Shown here piece by piece: positions 16,717-25,433 of a stretch of DNA of 64,000 nucleotides; position 1 is the first letter of the stretch, and each line of letters opens with the position of its first letter. The stretch comes from Glacieibacterium sp965200405 (GTDB lineage Bacteria; Pseudomonadota; Alphaproteobacteria; Sphingomonadales; Sphingomonadaceae). A program made the position numbers and the translations under genes. The notes below the pieces were generated by a model. That model was not told the origin of the DNA, ran no database searches, and worked only from the letters and a program-made list of their open reading frames with translations. The stretch spans positions 2,418,001-2,482,000 of the forward strand of contig NZ_OZ241356.1 of assembly GCF_965200405.1 (NCBI RefSeq), written 5' to 3'.

Positions 16717-19509
16717 TTACCCCAGCCGCGCCAATGCCGCGCGCAGCCGCTCGGCTTCGGCACCGCGCGCGGCCATGTCGGCGCGGGCCTTCTCCACTGC
16801 CTCGGGCTTGGCTTTCTCGACGAAGCCCGGGGAACCAAGCCGTCCGGCCAGCGCATCGCGCTCCTTCTCCGCTGTCGCCGCGCCCTTTTCGAGGCGCGAC
16901 CGCTCGGCGGCGAGGTCGATGATGCCGCCCAAGGGGAGGGTGTACGTCGCCCCCGCATGGACCAGCTGCAGCGCGCCGCCATCCGCGGAAGCACCCGGCT
17001 CGATCCGCGCCATGCGGGCGAGGGCGGCGGCGTTGGCGACCAGCCGTGCCTCCGCCTGCACATCCGCACCGTCGACGGTGTAGGTCAGCTTCGCGCCCGG
17101 CGGCACGTTCAGCTCGGTCCGTGCCGAGCGGACTTCTGAGATCAGCCCGATCAGCCAGTCGATCTCGCCCGCGACCTCGGCATCGACCAGCGCGGCATCC
17201 GTCACCGGCCATGACGCGACGATCAGGTCGTGCTCGCGGGGTGCCAGCTTGTGCCACAGCTCCTCGGTCAGGAACGGCATGACCGGGTGGAGCATGACCA
17301 GGATCTGATCGAGCGCCCAGCCGGCGACGGCGCGCGTCTCCGCGGCGATGGCTTCGTCCGCACCCTCGCCGAGCAGCGGCTTGGTGAGCTCGACGTACCA
17401 GTCGCAGAAGCGGCTCCAGACAAACTGGTACGCCGTCTCGGCGTAATCGTCGAAGCGGTAGGCAGCGATCGCGGCGTCGAGCGCGCGCGCCGTGGTGACG
17501 ACTTCGCCGATGACCCAGCGGTTGACCGCCTGGGTTGCGACCGGGGGTGCAGCATCCGCCGAGCCGGTGATGCCGTTCGACTGGCAGAAGCGCGCGGCGT
17601 TCCACAGCTTGGTGGCGAAGTTGCGATAACCCTCGACGCGCTTCTCATCGAGCTTGATGTCGCGGCCCTGCGTCTCCATCGCGGTCAGCGTGAAGCGCAG
17701 CGCGTCGGCGCCGTATTTGTCGATCAGGCCGAGCGGATCGACGCTGTTGCCCTTCGACTTGGACATCTTGGCGCCCTTCGCGTCGCGGACGAGGCCGTGG
17801 CAATAGACCGTCGCGAACGGCGCAACCTGCTCGAACTTCAGGCCCATCATCATCATCCGGGCGACCCAGAAGAAGATGATGTCGAAGCCGGTGACCAGTA
17901 CCGAGGTCGGATAATAGCGCGCCAGCTCCGGCGTCTGCTCCGGCCAGCCGAGCGTCCCGAACGGCCACAGCGCCGACGAGAACCAGGTGTCGAGCACGTC
18001 GGAATCGCGGGCGATGTACAGCTTGTACGCCTCCGGGTCGGCCATCATCCGGCGCATGCCCTCGGCCAGCGTGTCGGCAACGCCGATGTCGGACGGTTGC
18101 AGCAGGTAGAAATCGGCGGCCTCGGCGATCGCCTCAGCCTCGGTCTCGGCGACGAAGATTTCGTTGCCCGGGCGGTCGGACGCCGCCTCCTCCTCCGGGC
18201 TGGCGCCGGGCATGATCATGCGCGGGCCGTACCAGGCCGGGATCTGGTGGCCCCACCACAATTGCCGCGAGACGCACCACGGCTGGATGTTCTCCATCCA
18301 GTTGAAATAGGTCTTGTCCCAGTTGGCGGGCACGAACTTGGTCGCGCCGGAGCGCACCGCGTCGATGGCGGGACCGGCCAGCGTCTTGGCGTCGACATAC
18401 CATTGGTCGGTCAGCCACGGCTCGATGACGACGCCGGAGCGGTCGCCGTAGGGCATCTGGACGATCCGGTCCTCGACCAGTTGCAGCAGGCCGAGGCGGT
18501 CCATCTCGGCGACCACCCACTTGCGCGCCTCGAAACGGTCCATGCCGACGACTTCAGGCGGAATGCCCTCCAGCTCGCGGATGCGGGCGCCTGAGTCGAA
18601 CAGGTTGAGCATGTCGCTCGCCTCGATGCCGGCGCGGCGGCCGACCTCGAAGTCGTTGAAGTCATGGCCCGGGGTGATCTTGACCGCGCCGCTGCCGAGT
18701 TCCGGGTCGGCATGGTCGTCGGTGACGATCGGGATCAGCCGGCCGACGATAGGCAATAGCACCGACTGGCCGACGACCGACTCGTAGCGCTCGTCCTTCC
18801 AGTTCACCGCGACCGCCATGTCGGCGAGCATCGTCTCCGGGCGCGTCGTCGCGACGACGATATGGTCGCGGCCGTCGGCCAGCTTGACGCCGTTCGCCAG
18901 CGGATAGCGGAAGTGCCAGAACTGCCCGGCGACCTCGCGCGTCTCGACCTCCAGGTCGGAGATCGCGGTGCGCAGGGCAGGGTCCCAGTTCACCAGCCGC
19001 TTGTCGCGGTAGATCAGGCCCTGGCGGTGCAGCTCGACGAAGACCTTGGTGACGGCGGTCGAGAAGCCGGCGTCCATGGTGAAGCGCTCGTTCGACCAAT
19101 CGCAGCTGGCACCCAGGCGGCGCAGCTGGCGGGTGATCTGGCCGCCCGATTCGGCCTTCCATTCCCAGACCTTGGCGAGGAACGCCTCGCGGCCCATCTC
19201 GGTGCGCTTCAGACCCTCGGCAGCGATGGTGCGCTCGACGACCATCTGCGTCGCGATACCGGCGTGATCGGTGCCGACCACCCACAACGCATCGCGGCCC
19301 TTAAGCCGGTGGTAGCGGATCAGCACGTCCTGCAGCGTGTTGTCGAGCGCGTGCCCGATGTGCAGCGAGCCGGTGACGTTGGGCGGCGGAATGACGATGG
19401 TGAACGGCTCGGCATCCGGGCGCGCCGGGCGGAAAGCGCCGCGGTCCTCCCAATAGGGATAGAGGCGCGCCTCGATTTCGGCAGGGTCGAAGGTCTTGTC
19501 GATGATCAT
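16717..19509 (-). CDS. valS: Valyl-tRNA synthetase
   Basis: A 930-residue class I aminoacyl-tRNA synthetase that charges tRNA-Val and edits mischarged threonine. Start is the ATG at 19509 with AAGAAG upstream (the frame is open further but does not match the family). PPPNVTGSLHIGHAL holds the HIGH signature, AKMSKSKGNSVDP holds KMSKS, the CP1 editing domain lies between, and a C-terminal coiled-coil arm (residues about 865-930, RSRLEKGAATAEKERDAL) ends the protein. Its ATG overlaps the stop of the upstream P-loop gene (ATGA), so an essential gene is translationally coupled to an accessory-looking one. Confidence 0.96.
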   Translation of the reverse strand: MIIDKTFDPAEIEARLYPYWEDRGAFRPARPDAEPFTIVIPPPNVTGSLHIGHALDNTLQDVLIRYHRLKGRDALWVVGTDHAGIATQMVVERTIAAEGLKRTEMGREAFLAKVWEWKAESGGQITRQLRRLGASCDWSNERFTMDAGFSTAVTKVFVELHRQGLIYRDKRLVNWDPALRTAISDLEVETREVAGQFWHFRYPLANGVKLADGRDHIVVATTRPETMLADMAVAVNWKDERYESVVGQSVLLPIVGRLIPIVTDDHADPELGSGAVKITPGHDFNDFEVGRRAGIEASDMLNLFDSGARIRELEGIPPEVVGMDRFEARKWVVAEMDRLGLLQLVEDRIVQMPYGDRSGVVIEPWLTDQWYVDAKTLAGPAIDAVRSGATKFVPANWDKTYFNWMENIQPWCVSRQLWWGHQIPAWYGPRMIMPGASPEEEAASDRPGNEIFVAETEAEAIAEAADFYLLQPSDIGVADTLAEGMRRMMADPEAYKLYIARDSDVLDTWFSSALWPFGTLGWPEQTPELARYYPTSVLVTGFDIIFFWVARMMMMGLKFEQVAPFATVYCHGLVRDAKGAKMSKSKGNSVDPLGLIDKYGADALRFTLTAMETQGRDIKLDEKRVEGYRNFATKLWNAARFCQSNGITGSADAAPPVATQAVNRWVIGEVVTTARALDAAIAAYRFDDYAETAYQFVWSRFCDWYVELTKPLLGEGADEAIAAETRAVAGWALDQILVMLHPVMPFLTEELWHKLAPREHDLIVASWPVTDAALVDAEVAGEIDWLIGLISEVRSARTELNVPPGAKLTYTVDGADVQAEARLVANAAALARMARIEPGASADGGALQLVHAGATYTLPLGGIIDLAAERSRLEKGAATAEKERDALAGRLGSPGFVEKAKPEAVEKARADMAARGAEAERLRAALARLG

Positions 19510-20156
19510 CCGCGCTTCTTTGCGGACTTGCGCAGCGGCGGCAAGTTTTGCGAGAGTCCGGCGGCTTCGAGTTCGGCCCGCAGCGCCTTGCCAGGGCGCC
19601 GGTGCCAGACGAAGCGGCGGTCCAGCGACTTGGAGGCGACGAGGATCGGCTCGCCCGATGAGTTGTCGAAGACCGCCAGCCGGTCGACGTGCTCGGCGAA
19701 CCACGCGAGTTGCTCGAAGGAACGCGTCCGGCGCGATCTGATCTTATCCTCCGGTACGTCATGGCCGCCGCCCTCGACCCGGATGCGGACGCGCTCGATC
19801 TGCAATTCTGGGCTGTCGAGCAGGACGTAGATCATGCTGACCTGAAAACCGCGGGCATGGGCGCGCTCGACAAGGCTGCGGTATTTGGGTGACGACAGCA
19901 CCGTCTCGACGCCGATCGTCTGGTAAACTTCGAGCGAGGCATTGAGCCAATGTTCGATGCGCTGGACGGCAGCAAGGTTGGCAGCGGTCCCGTCGGTATG
20001 CTCATGCTCGGCTATGTCGACCGTCAACAGGTCGGGATTGATGATCCAGACCGAGCCGTCCCAACCCGAGAGATCAGTATATTTGTAAAGTGTGCTCTTG
20101 CCGCTGCCGTTCGGCCCGGCGACGATCCAGAGTACCGGTGGACCCGATCTAAGCAG
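19506..20156 (-). CDS. P-loop kinase-like protein (zeta-toxin/AAA-type), start codon unclear
   Basis: About 216 residues if started at the CTG at 20156. Reading upstream of the first ordinary start (TTG 20027) in the same frame gives LWIVAGPNGSGKSTLYKYTD, a complete Walker A (GPNGSGKST), followed by WIINPDLL and later YVLLDSPELQIERVRIRV. This is the layout of zeta-toxin-like small-molecule or nucleotide kinases. The catalytic core therefore begins before any ATG, GTG or TTG. A CTG overlapping the stop of the upstream gene (CTGCTTAG) is the best candidate. The stop overlaps valS by four bases. Toxin activity is not shown; an ordinary kinase of the family is equally possible. Confidence 0.7.
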   Translation of the reverse strand: MLRSGPPVLWIVAGPNGSGKSTLYKYTDLSGWDGSVWIINPDLLTVDIAEHEHTDGTAANLAAVQRIEHWLNASLEVYQTIGVETVLSSPKYRSLVERAHARGFQVSMIYVLLDSPELQIERVRIRVEGGGHDVPEDKIRSRRTRSFEQLAWFAEHVDRLAVFDNSSGEPILVASKSLDRRFVWHRRPGKALRAELEAAGLSQNLPPLRKSAKKRG

Positions 20157-20352
20157 GTTGCGGCGCCGTGCGGGCTCGCTTGCGTTGCTCCGTCCTGATC
20201 CGGCGCACGTTCGAGCGGAAAGCCGCCTGAAGCTCCAGCGCGAAGTTCGGCCCGTCGGCCTGCACGACCTTCTTCCGAATCACCGAACCATCAGCCAGTT
20301 GAATGACTTTGGTGGGCAGGTCGCGGGGGGTGATTTCGGCCTTGGTCGCCAT
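20149..20352 (-). CDS. Small basic protein upstream of P-loop kinase (possible antitoxin or partner)
   Basis: A 67-residue protein from the ATG at 20352, which has TAGGAGAT at good spacing. The N-terminal part is strand-like (PTKVIQLADGSVIRKKVV) and the C-terminus is very basic (RTEQRKRARTAPQ). Its stop lies inside the start of the kinase-like gene, so the two are expressed together. Zeta-like toxins are often paired with a small upstream gene, so an antitoxin role is possible, but I see no recognised antitoxin fold and keep this as a hypothesis. Confidence 0.6.
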   Translation of the reverse strand: MATKAEITPRDLPTKVIQLADGSVIRKKVVQADGPNFALELQAAFRSNVRRIRTEQRKRARTAPQPA

Positions 20353-20439
20353 GCTATCTCCTACCCGGTCCATATAGCAGTTCGGCCCGGCGTTTCAAAC
20401 AGACGCGACCGTCATGGCAGCTATTGCGGCGCGGGCAGC

Positions 20440-20862
20440 TCAGTTGCCGCGGGCGGTCAGGCGGACGATCTCGGCCTCGACGGCGCGCTCGACCATTTCC
20501 GGAAGATTGGCGTCGAGCCACGACTTCAGCATCGGCTCGAGCAGCGACCGGGTCAGGGCTTCGAGCGTGATGCTGTCGGTCGTCGCGGGAACCGGCGGCG
20601 TCGGCGCCGGGACGGCAGCGTTCGGCTGCACGGACGTCGGCGCGGCCTCCGGCTCGGCGGCCCGCTCGGGCGACCGCCACGGCTCGTCGCGCACCGGCTC
20701 GTTCGACGACACGGCACGGCGGATCGAGGCCATGATCTCGTTCATCGCCGCGTCGCTGGAGGCGCGCGCCGTCGCCGATGCCTGCGCGCTGGAAGCGGCG
20801 TCGTCGCCACCCGAGTCGGCGGCGGCGGTGCTGGTCGCGTACTGATGGTCGTCTGTGGTCAT
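20440..20862 (-). CDS. popZ: PopZ-like polar organising protein (DUF2497)
   Basis: A 140-residue protein with the PopZ plan: a short N-terminal helix containing MNEIMASIRRAVSS, a long disordered proline/alanine/acidic linker (about residues 55-95), and a C-terminal oligomerising helix set, LLEPMLKSWLDANLPEMVE. In Caulobacter PopZ self-assembles at the cell poles and holds the ParB-parS complex and regulators. The C-terminal helices are the multimerisation part. Neighbours tolC and valS match the locus order known in other Alphaproteobacteria, which supports the call. Confidence 0.88.
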   Translation of the reverse strand: MTTDDHQYATSTAAADSGGDDAASSAQASATARASSDAAMNEIMASIRRAVSSNEPVRDEPWRSPERAAEPEAAPTSVQPNAAVPAPTPPVPATTDSITLEALTRSLLEPMLKSWLDANLPEMVERAVEAEIVRLTARGN

Positions 20863-20876
20863 GCCCGGATGCTAGG

Positions 20877-22295
20877 TCAGCGCGGCGGGATTGTCACGGA
20901 CCGGCTGGCCGACACGGGATCGGGCAACGGCAGCGCCGGCGCATTGGGATCGAGGTCGAAATCGTTCCACTTGTGCCGCACGCGCTTGGCGTTGAGCGTC
21001 GAATCATAGGCGTTCACCGGGACTTCCAGCGCCGCTGCCTCGGCGACGCCGACGGCGGCGAGCAGCGTATAGCCCGCGACATATTCGTTGCGCTGCGCGG
21101 TCAGCAGGTCGGTGCGGGTCGACAGCAGTTCCTGCTGCGCGTTGAGCACTTCCAGCACAGTCCGGGTGCCGACCTGGTTCTCCTGCGTCACGCCTTCCAG
21201 CGCCAGCGCGTTGGCGTCGACGGCGACCTGCGACGACTGGATGATGGCGCGGGCGATGCCGATCTGGACGAAGGAGTTGGTCGCCTGCTCGACGACCTGG
21301 CGCCCGGTCGATCCGATGACCTCGAGCAGCTGCGACCGACGCGCCTGCGCTTCGCGGACCCGCGACGCGACGGCGCCGGCCTGGTAGATCGGCACGCTGA
21401 GCTGGATGCCGGCGCTCTGGGTGAAAAAGCTGCCCTGCTGGACGAAGCTGCCGCCACCGCCGCCGCCGTTGAACTTCTGGTAGTTGGCGCCGAGGCCGAC
21501 GCCGACCGACGGCAGCCGCTCGCGCTCGATCGTGCTGACGTCATAGCGCGCCGCCGCCTCGTCGAAACGTGCCGCCAGCAACGCCGGGTTGTTGGCGTTG
21601 GCAAGGTCGATCGCCTGGCCCTGGGTACCCGGCAGCACCGGCAGCGGCGGCAACGGCGCCAGATCCTCGGGCAGACGGCCGATCGTGCGGCGGTAATATT
21701 CGCGCGCGTTCGACAGCGTGCCCTGCGCCGCGATATAATTGCTGCGGGCGTTCTCCAGCCGTGCCTGCGACTGGGCGACGTCGGTCCGCGTCAGGTCGCC
21801 GACCTCGAACCGGTCCTTGCTGGCCTGCAGCTCGCGCTCCAGCACCTTGACCTGGCTGGCGTTGAGATCGACCAGCGCGGCGTAGCGCAGCACATCGGCA
21901 TAGGCGGTGACGGTGTTGAGGATGACGGTATTCTCGGTGGCGCGCAGCCGTGACCGGGCGGCGAGGACGCGCGCATCGGCAGCGTTGGTGGCACTGCGCG
22001 TGCGGCCGCCGCGGTACAGCGACTGGTTGATGCTGAGCCCGACGGCGGAAGTGCGGCCGTTGTCGGCGAAATCCAGCCCGTTCTGCTGCTCCGAGACCGA
22101 CACGTCGACGGTCGGGCGGCCAAAGCTCAGCGCCTGCGGCACCTGCTCGTCGACCTGGCGGACGACGGCGCGCTGGGCGGCAAGGTCGGGGTTGGTTTCA
22201 TAGGCGGAGGCGATGGCGCCGCTCAACGTGTCGGCAAGGGCCGGCTGGGCGAGCAGCGCGATTGCCAGCGCGGCCACCGAAGTCAGACGGACCAT
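20877..22295 (-). CDS. tolC: TolC-family outer-membrane efflux/secretion channel
   Basis: A 472-residue protein from the ATG at 22295, which follows GGGGGG and starts a signal peptide (MVRLTSVAALAIALLAQPALA). A TTG at 22325 is possible but would spoil the signal. The mature protein begins DTLSGAIASAYETNPDL, the TolC-family first helix, and has two internally repeated helix-strand halves with RTRSATNAADARV and QVGTRTVLEVLNAQQELL, the latter the hallmark of the second repeat. It forms the trimeric outer-membrane tunnel used by RND/ABC efflux pumps and type I secretion. It lies 26 bases after pcm, in the common pcm-tolC pairing of this class. Confidence 0.94.
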   Translation of the reverse strand: MVRLTSVAALAIALLAQPALADTLSGAIASAYETNPDLAAQRAVVRQVDEQVPQALSFGRPTVDVSVSEQQNGLDFADNGRTSAVGLSINQSLYRGGRTRSATNAADARVLAARSRLRATENTVILNTVTAYADVLRYAALVDLNASQVKVLERELQASKDRFEVGDLTRTDVAQSQARLENARSNYIAAQGTLSNAREYYRRTIGRLPEDLAPLPPLPVLPGTQGQAIDLANANNPALLAARFDEAAARYDVSTIERERLPSVGVGLGANYQKFNGGGGGGSFVQQGSFFTQSAGIQLSVPIYQAGAVASRVREAQARRSQLLEVIGSTGRQVVEQATNSFVQIGIARAIIQSSQVAVDANALALEGVTQENQVGTRTVLEVLNAQQELLSTRTDLLTAQRNEYVAGYTLLAAVGVAEAAALEVPVNAYDSTLNAKRVRHKWNDFDLDPNAPALPLPDPVSASRSVTIPPR

Positions 22296-22321
22296 GTGCG
22301 AAAAACCCCCCGGTATCGGCT

Positions 22322-22954
22322 TCAAAATACGAACTCGACGACCTTTGCGAAACCGGGCAGCAGCGGCGCCGAAACCTCGATGACGCCGGCGCCGACGACG
22401 GTATCCCCGACGACGCCACCGACCTTGGCGCGGCCGACGCCGGCCTCGCGGATCACCGCCGCGACCCGTCCGCCCGGCTTGAGCTGAGCCACCAGCGTCG
22501 CCGGAAGCTGCTCGATCGCACCGTCGAAGTAGATCAGGTCATAAGGGCCGCCGTCGGGCAATCCCTCGACCAGCGGTGCCTCGACGACCGTGACGCCGTT
22601 CGCGCGCGCCGTTGCGGCCAGCCCGGCGTCGGACTCGACCGCCGTGACGCTGTCCGCCAGCCGGCCGATCAGCGCCGCGGTATAGCCAGTGCCCGCACCG
22701 ATCAGCAGGACGCGCTCGTGCCGCTCGATTCGGGCATGGGTCAGCAGCAGACCGGTGACCAGCGGCTCCATCAGCGCGCGGCCACCGCCCAGCGGCACCG
22801 CCGCATCGGCATAGGCGAAGGCCTCGCGGCCCGGCGGCACGAACCTTTCGCGAGCAACGGCGGACATCGCCGCCACGACCTCGGGGTCGTTGACGCCGAC
22901 AGTGCGCAGCTGGCTGGCTACCATGGTGGCGCGGAGAGTGGCAAAGTCGGTCAA
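22322..22954 (-). CDS. pcm: Protein-L-isoaspartate O-methyltransferase family
   Basis: A 210-residue SAM-dependent methyltransferase. The family's N-terminus (TDFATLRATMVASQLRT) is complete only if the TTG at 22954 is used; GGAAG precedes it. RFVPPGREAFAYADAAVPLG and the SAM-binding VLLIGAGTGYTAALIG are clear, and DLIYFDGAIEQLP matches the substrate loop. Family role: methylation of isoaspartyl residues to start their repair. Alphaproteobacterial members next to tolC are somewhat divergent, so repair activity is inferred from the family. Confidence 0.9.
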   Translation of the reverse strand: MTDFATLRATMVASQLRTVGVNDPEVVAAMSAVARERFVPPGREAFAYADAAVPLGGGRALMEPLVTGLLLTHARIERHERVLLIGAGTGYTAALIGRLADSVTAVESDAGLAATARANGVTVVEAPLVEGLPDGGPYDLIYFDGAIEQLPATLVAQLKPGGRVAAVIREAGVGRAKVGGVVGDTVVGAGVIEVSAPLLPGFAKVVEFVF

Positions 22955-23110
22955 GCGAACTTCCGATACAGGATCGAGTGAGTTATAGACGTAACACACT
23001 TGCCACGCAACCGGCAAGTCGATGCGGCTGTGCACATAGCGAGAGCCACCGCCATCGCCAAGCGGATTGCTAAGCCCCGCCCGGCCCGCTAAGCACTGCG
23101 CCCGCGTCGA

Positions 23111-23184
23111 GGCCCGATGGCGGAGTGGTGACGTAACGGACTGCAAATCCGTGCACCCGGGTTCGATTCCCGGTCGGGCCTCCA
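23111..23184 (+). tRNA. tRNA-Cys (GCA anticodon)
   Basis: A full cloverleaf: acceptor GGCCCGA/TCGGGCC, anticodon arm ACGGA-CTGCAAA-TCCGT with anticodon GCA, T arm CCGGG-TTCGATT-CCCGG, discriminator T and an encoded CCA. U73 with GCA is the cysteine identity set. It stands alone between divergent pcm and a DUF1993 gene. Confidence 0.96.
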
Positions 23185-23400
23185 ACGCGCAGGCTGCTGC
23201 GATAGTCGCCGGCCGATTTCGCTGATGACGACCGGCGCGATCGACCGGGCACCCAGGCCTGCGCCGCGACAACTGCCGGGGCCGGCTTGCCATTGACCGG
23301 CAGCGCGCAGACATCGGCGACGACAAAAGCCGTTATGAGTCCATGTGGTCGAGGGCGTACAGCGTCGGAATACGGCGCGATCTTCAATTGGAGCTGGACG

Positions 23401-23922
23401 ATGACCTTTTTACTCTACGACGCTGTCGTACCGTCGAACCTCCAGATCCTGGGGGCGGTCGATGCTCTGCTCGACAAGGCGGCGGCGTTTTGCGCGGAGG
23501 CGGGAAGAACGGAGGCTGACCTGATCGATGCGCGCTTGGCGCCCGACATGTTGCCGTTTGGCTATCAGGTTAAATCGTGCGCCGTGCATTCGATCGGCGG
23601 TATCGAAGGCGTGCGCGCGGGGACATTCTCGCCGGACCAGACACCGTGGCCGACCGATTTCGCCAGCCTGCACGGCGTCCTGCAGAAGGCGGTTGCGAGT
23701 CTGGAGGCAATCGACCGTACGACCTTCGATGCTCTCGCAGGGAGCGACACGCAGTTCGCGTTCGGAGAGCGACGATTGCCGTTCACAGGCGCAAATTTCC
23801 TGCTCTCGTTCGCGCAGCCGAACTTCTATTTCCACGCCACTACCGCGTACGCGATCCTCCGGGCGCAAGGCGTGAAGCTCGGCAAGCGAGATTTCATGGG
23901 AATGCCGCGGATCAAGCGGTAG
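23401..23922 (+). CDS. DUF1993 family protein
   Basis: A 173-residue protein from ATG 23401 with GGAGC upstream. It is a helical bundle related to the DinB-like fold: LYDAVVPSNLQILGAVDALLDKA, then FGYQVKSCAVHSIGG, and a C-terminal NFLLSFAQPNFYFHATTAYAI containing the family's conserved histidine. DUF1993 proteins are widespread in Proteobacteria and fungi and have no established activity. It follows tRNA-Cys and shows no operon partner. Confidence 0.85.
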   Translation: MTFLLYDAVVPSNLQILGAVDALLDKAAAFCAEAGRTEADLIDARLAPDMLPFGYQVKSCAVHSIGGIEGVRAGTFSPDQTPWPTDFASLHGVLQKAVASLEAIDRTTFDALAGSDTQFAFGERRLPFTGANFLLSFAQPNFYFHATTAYAILRAQGVKLGKRDFMGMPRIKR

Positions 23923-24179
23923 CCTGCCGCTGGCCTATGCTGACGGCTGGACAGTCCTTGGCTAAGGTCGCTGAACAACCGTCCCCGAAGTTGTTGCCAA
24001 GGTTGGCGTGCGCTCGCCACACGCACGGCCCAAGAATATTTCAGACAGCATGATCCCTAGAGCAGATCGACCCGGTCTCTCGCAGAATTGCCACCCAATT
24101 CCGTTGCTACCTACCCGTGTAGCTGGATTGCATTTTGGAGTGAGCAGAGTCAGCCTCGCCTGATCAATCAAGGGATATC

Positions 24180-25400
24180 ATGCTTCTTATCAAGGGCTGC
24201 CGCGTCTTCGATGGGGTCTGCGGTGACATAGCGAATGACCAGTCGATCCTTGTCGAGGACGGCGTGATTCGCGAGATCGGCGAGCGCGTCACCAGTCGAG
24301 CCGCGGCGGTGATCGATGTAGGCGGTCGGTTCGTCATGCCCGGGCTGATCGATGCGCATTTCCATGCATATGGCGTAGAGGTGAACCCGGCGCTGATCGA
24401 CCGGGTCCCGCCGGTGGTGCTGGGGATCCGGGCGAAGGCGATCCTCGAGGCGACGCTCGCGCGGGGCTTCACCACTGTCCGCGACGCGGCGGGCGCAGAC
24501 TATGCGCTTTCCTCGGCGCTGAAGGCCGGATTGATCGATGGGCCCCGGCTGTTCTACGCCGGCATGGCGCTGAGCCAGACGGGCGGGCATGGCGACCTGC
24601 GCTCTTCCGATCACCACGAGATCTGCGCCTGCGCCTATTGCGGTGCGCTATCCATGGTCGTCGATGGCGTCGACGAAGTACGCCGGGCGGTGCGCGAGCA
24701 ACTTCGCCGCGGTGCGCACCAGATCAAGCTGTTCGTCTCCGGTGGCGTGCTGTCGCCAAGCGATCCGATCTGGATGAACCAGTTCGCCGACGATGAGATC
24801 AGGGTCGCCGTCGCCGAGGCCGCGACGCGCCGTTGCTATGTGATGGCGCATGCCCACACCAACGAGGCGGCGATACGCTGCGTCACCAATGGCGTCCGGT
24901 CGGTCGAGCACGCGACGATGCTGGAGGCCGATGGCGTCGCGGCGATCGTCGCGGCGGGCGCCTATGCCGTGCCGACGCTGGCGATCATCGACGCCATCCA
25001 GGATATGGGTCCGAAATTGGGCCTGAGCCAGGTGATGGCCGACAAGACGCGCGAAGTCGCGGTCCATGCCATGACTTCGCTGGATCGGCTTAGGAGCGCG
25101 GGCGCGAATATCGGGTTCGGTACCGACCTGCTGGGGTCGCTGATGGACCGGCAGTCCCGTGAATTCTCGCTGCGGAGCCAAGTTTGCTCGCCGCTGGAGA
25201 TCCTGCGACAGGCGACCTCGGTCAACGCGGCGCTGCTTCAGATGGCGGGCAAGCTCGGCACGATCGCGCCCGGTGCGTTTGCCGACATACTCGTGATCGA
25301 GGGCGACCCGCTGGCGGATATCACCGTGCTCGGGGATAGTTCGTCGATCCGGCTGATCCTACAGGATGGCCGGATCCGGAAAAATACGCTCGATGGTTGA
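24180..25400 (+). CDS. Metal-dependent amidohydrolase (imidazolonepropionase/prolidase-like)
   Basis: A 406-residue member of the amidohydrolase superfamily; AAGGGA precedes the ATG. The binuclear-type metal set is visible in order: DAHFHAYG (HxH), the lysine in HQIKLFVSGG, His in VMAHAHTNE, His in VRSVEHATML, and the catalytic Asp in IGFGTDLLG. A beta-sandwich domain made from both termini flanks the barrel, as in imidazolonepropionases and Xaa-Pro/Xaa-Arg dipeptidases of this clan. It would hydrolyse a C-N bond in a cyclic amide, amide or peptide. There is no signal peptide, so it acts in the cytoplasm. It is the first gene of a seven-gene plus-strand island; the substrate is inferred to be the ring compound handled downstream. 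Confidence 0.88.
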   Translation: MLLIKGCRVFDGVCGDIANDQSILVEDGVIREIGERVTSRAAAVIDVGGRFVMPGLIDAHFHAYGVEVNPALIDRVPPVVLGIRAKAILEATLARGFTTVRDAAGADYALSSALKAGLIDGPRLFYAGMALSQTGGHGDLRSSDHHEICACAYCGALSMVVDGVDEVRRAVREQLRRGAHQIKLFVSGGVLSPSDPIWMNQFADDEIRVAVAEAATRRCYVMAHAHTNEAAIRCVTNGVRSVEHATMLEADGVAAIVAAGAYAVPTLAIIDAIQDMGPKLGLSQVMADKTREVAVHAMTSLDRLRSAGANIGFGTDLLGSLMDRQSREFSLRSQVCSPLEILRQATSVNAALLQMAGKLGTIAPGAFADILVIEGDPLADITVLGDSSSIRLILQDGRIRKNTLDG

Positions 25401-25433
25401 TCCCCGGATCACGATAGCCAGCTCCACCGCGGC

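Noticed and set aside
19506..20352. Firm toxin-antitoxin call for the kinase pair
   Set aside because: Only the P-loop motif and gene order support it; no antitoxin fold is recognised, so it is left as a hypothesis.
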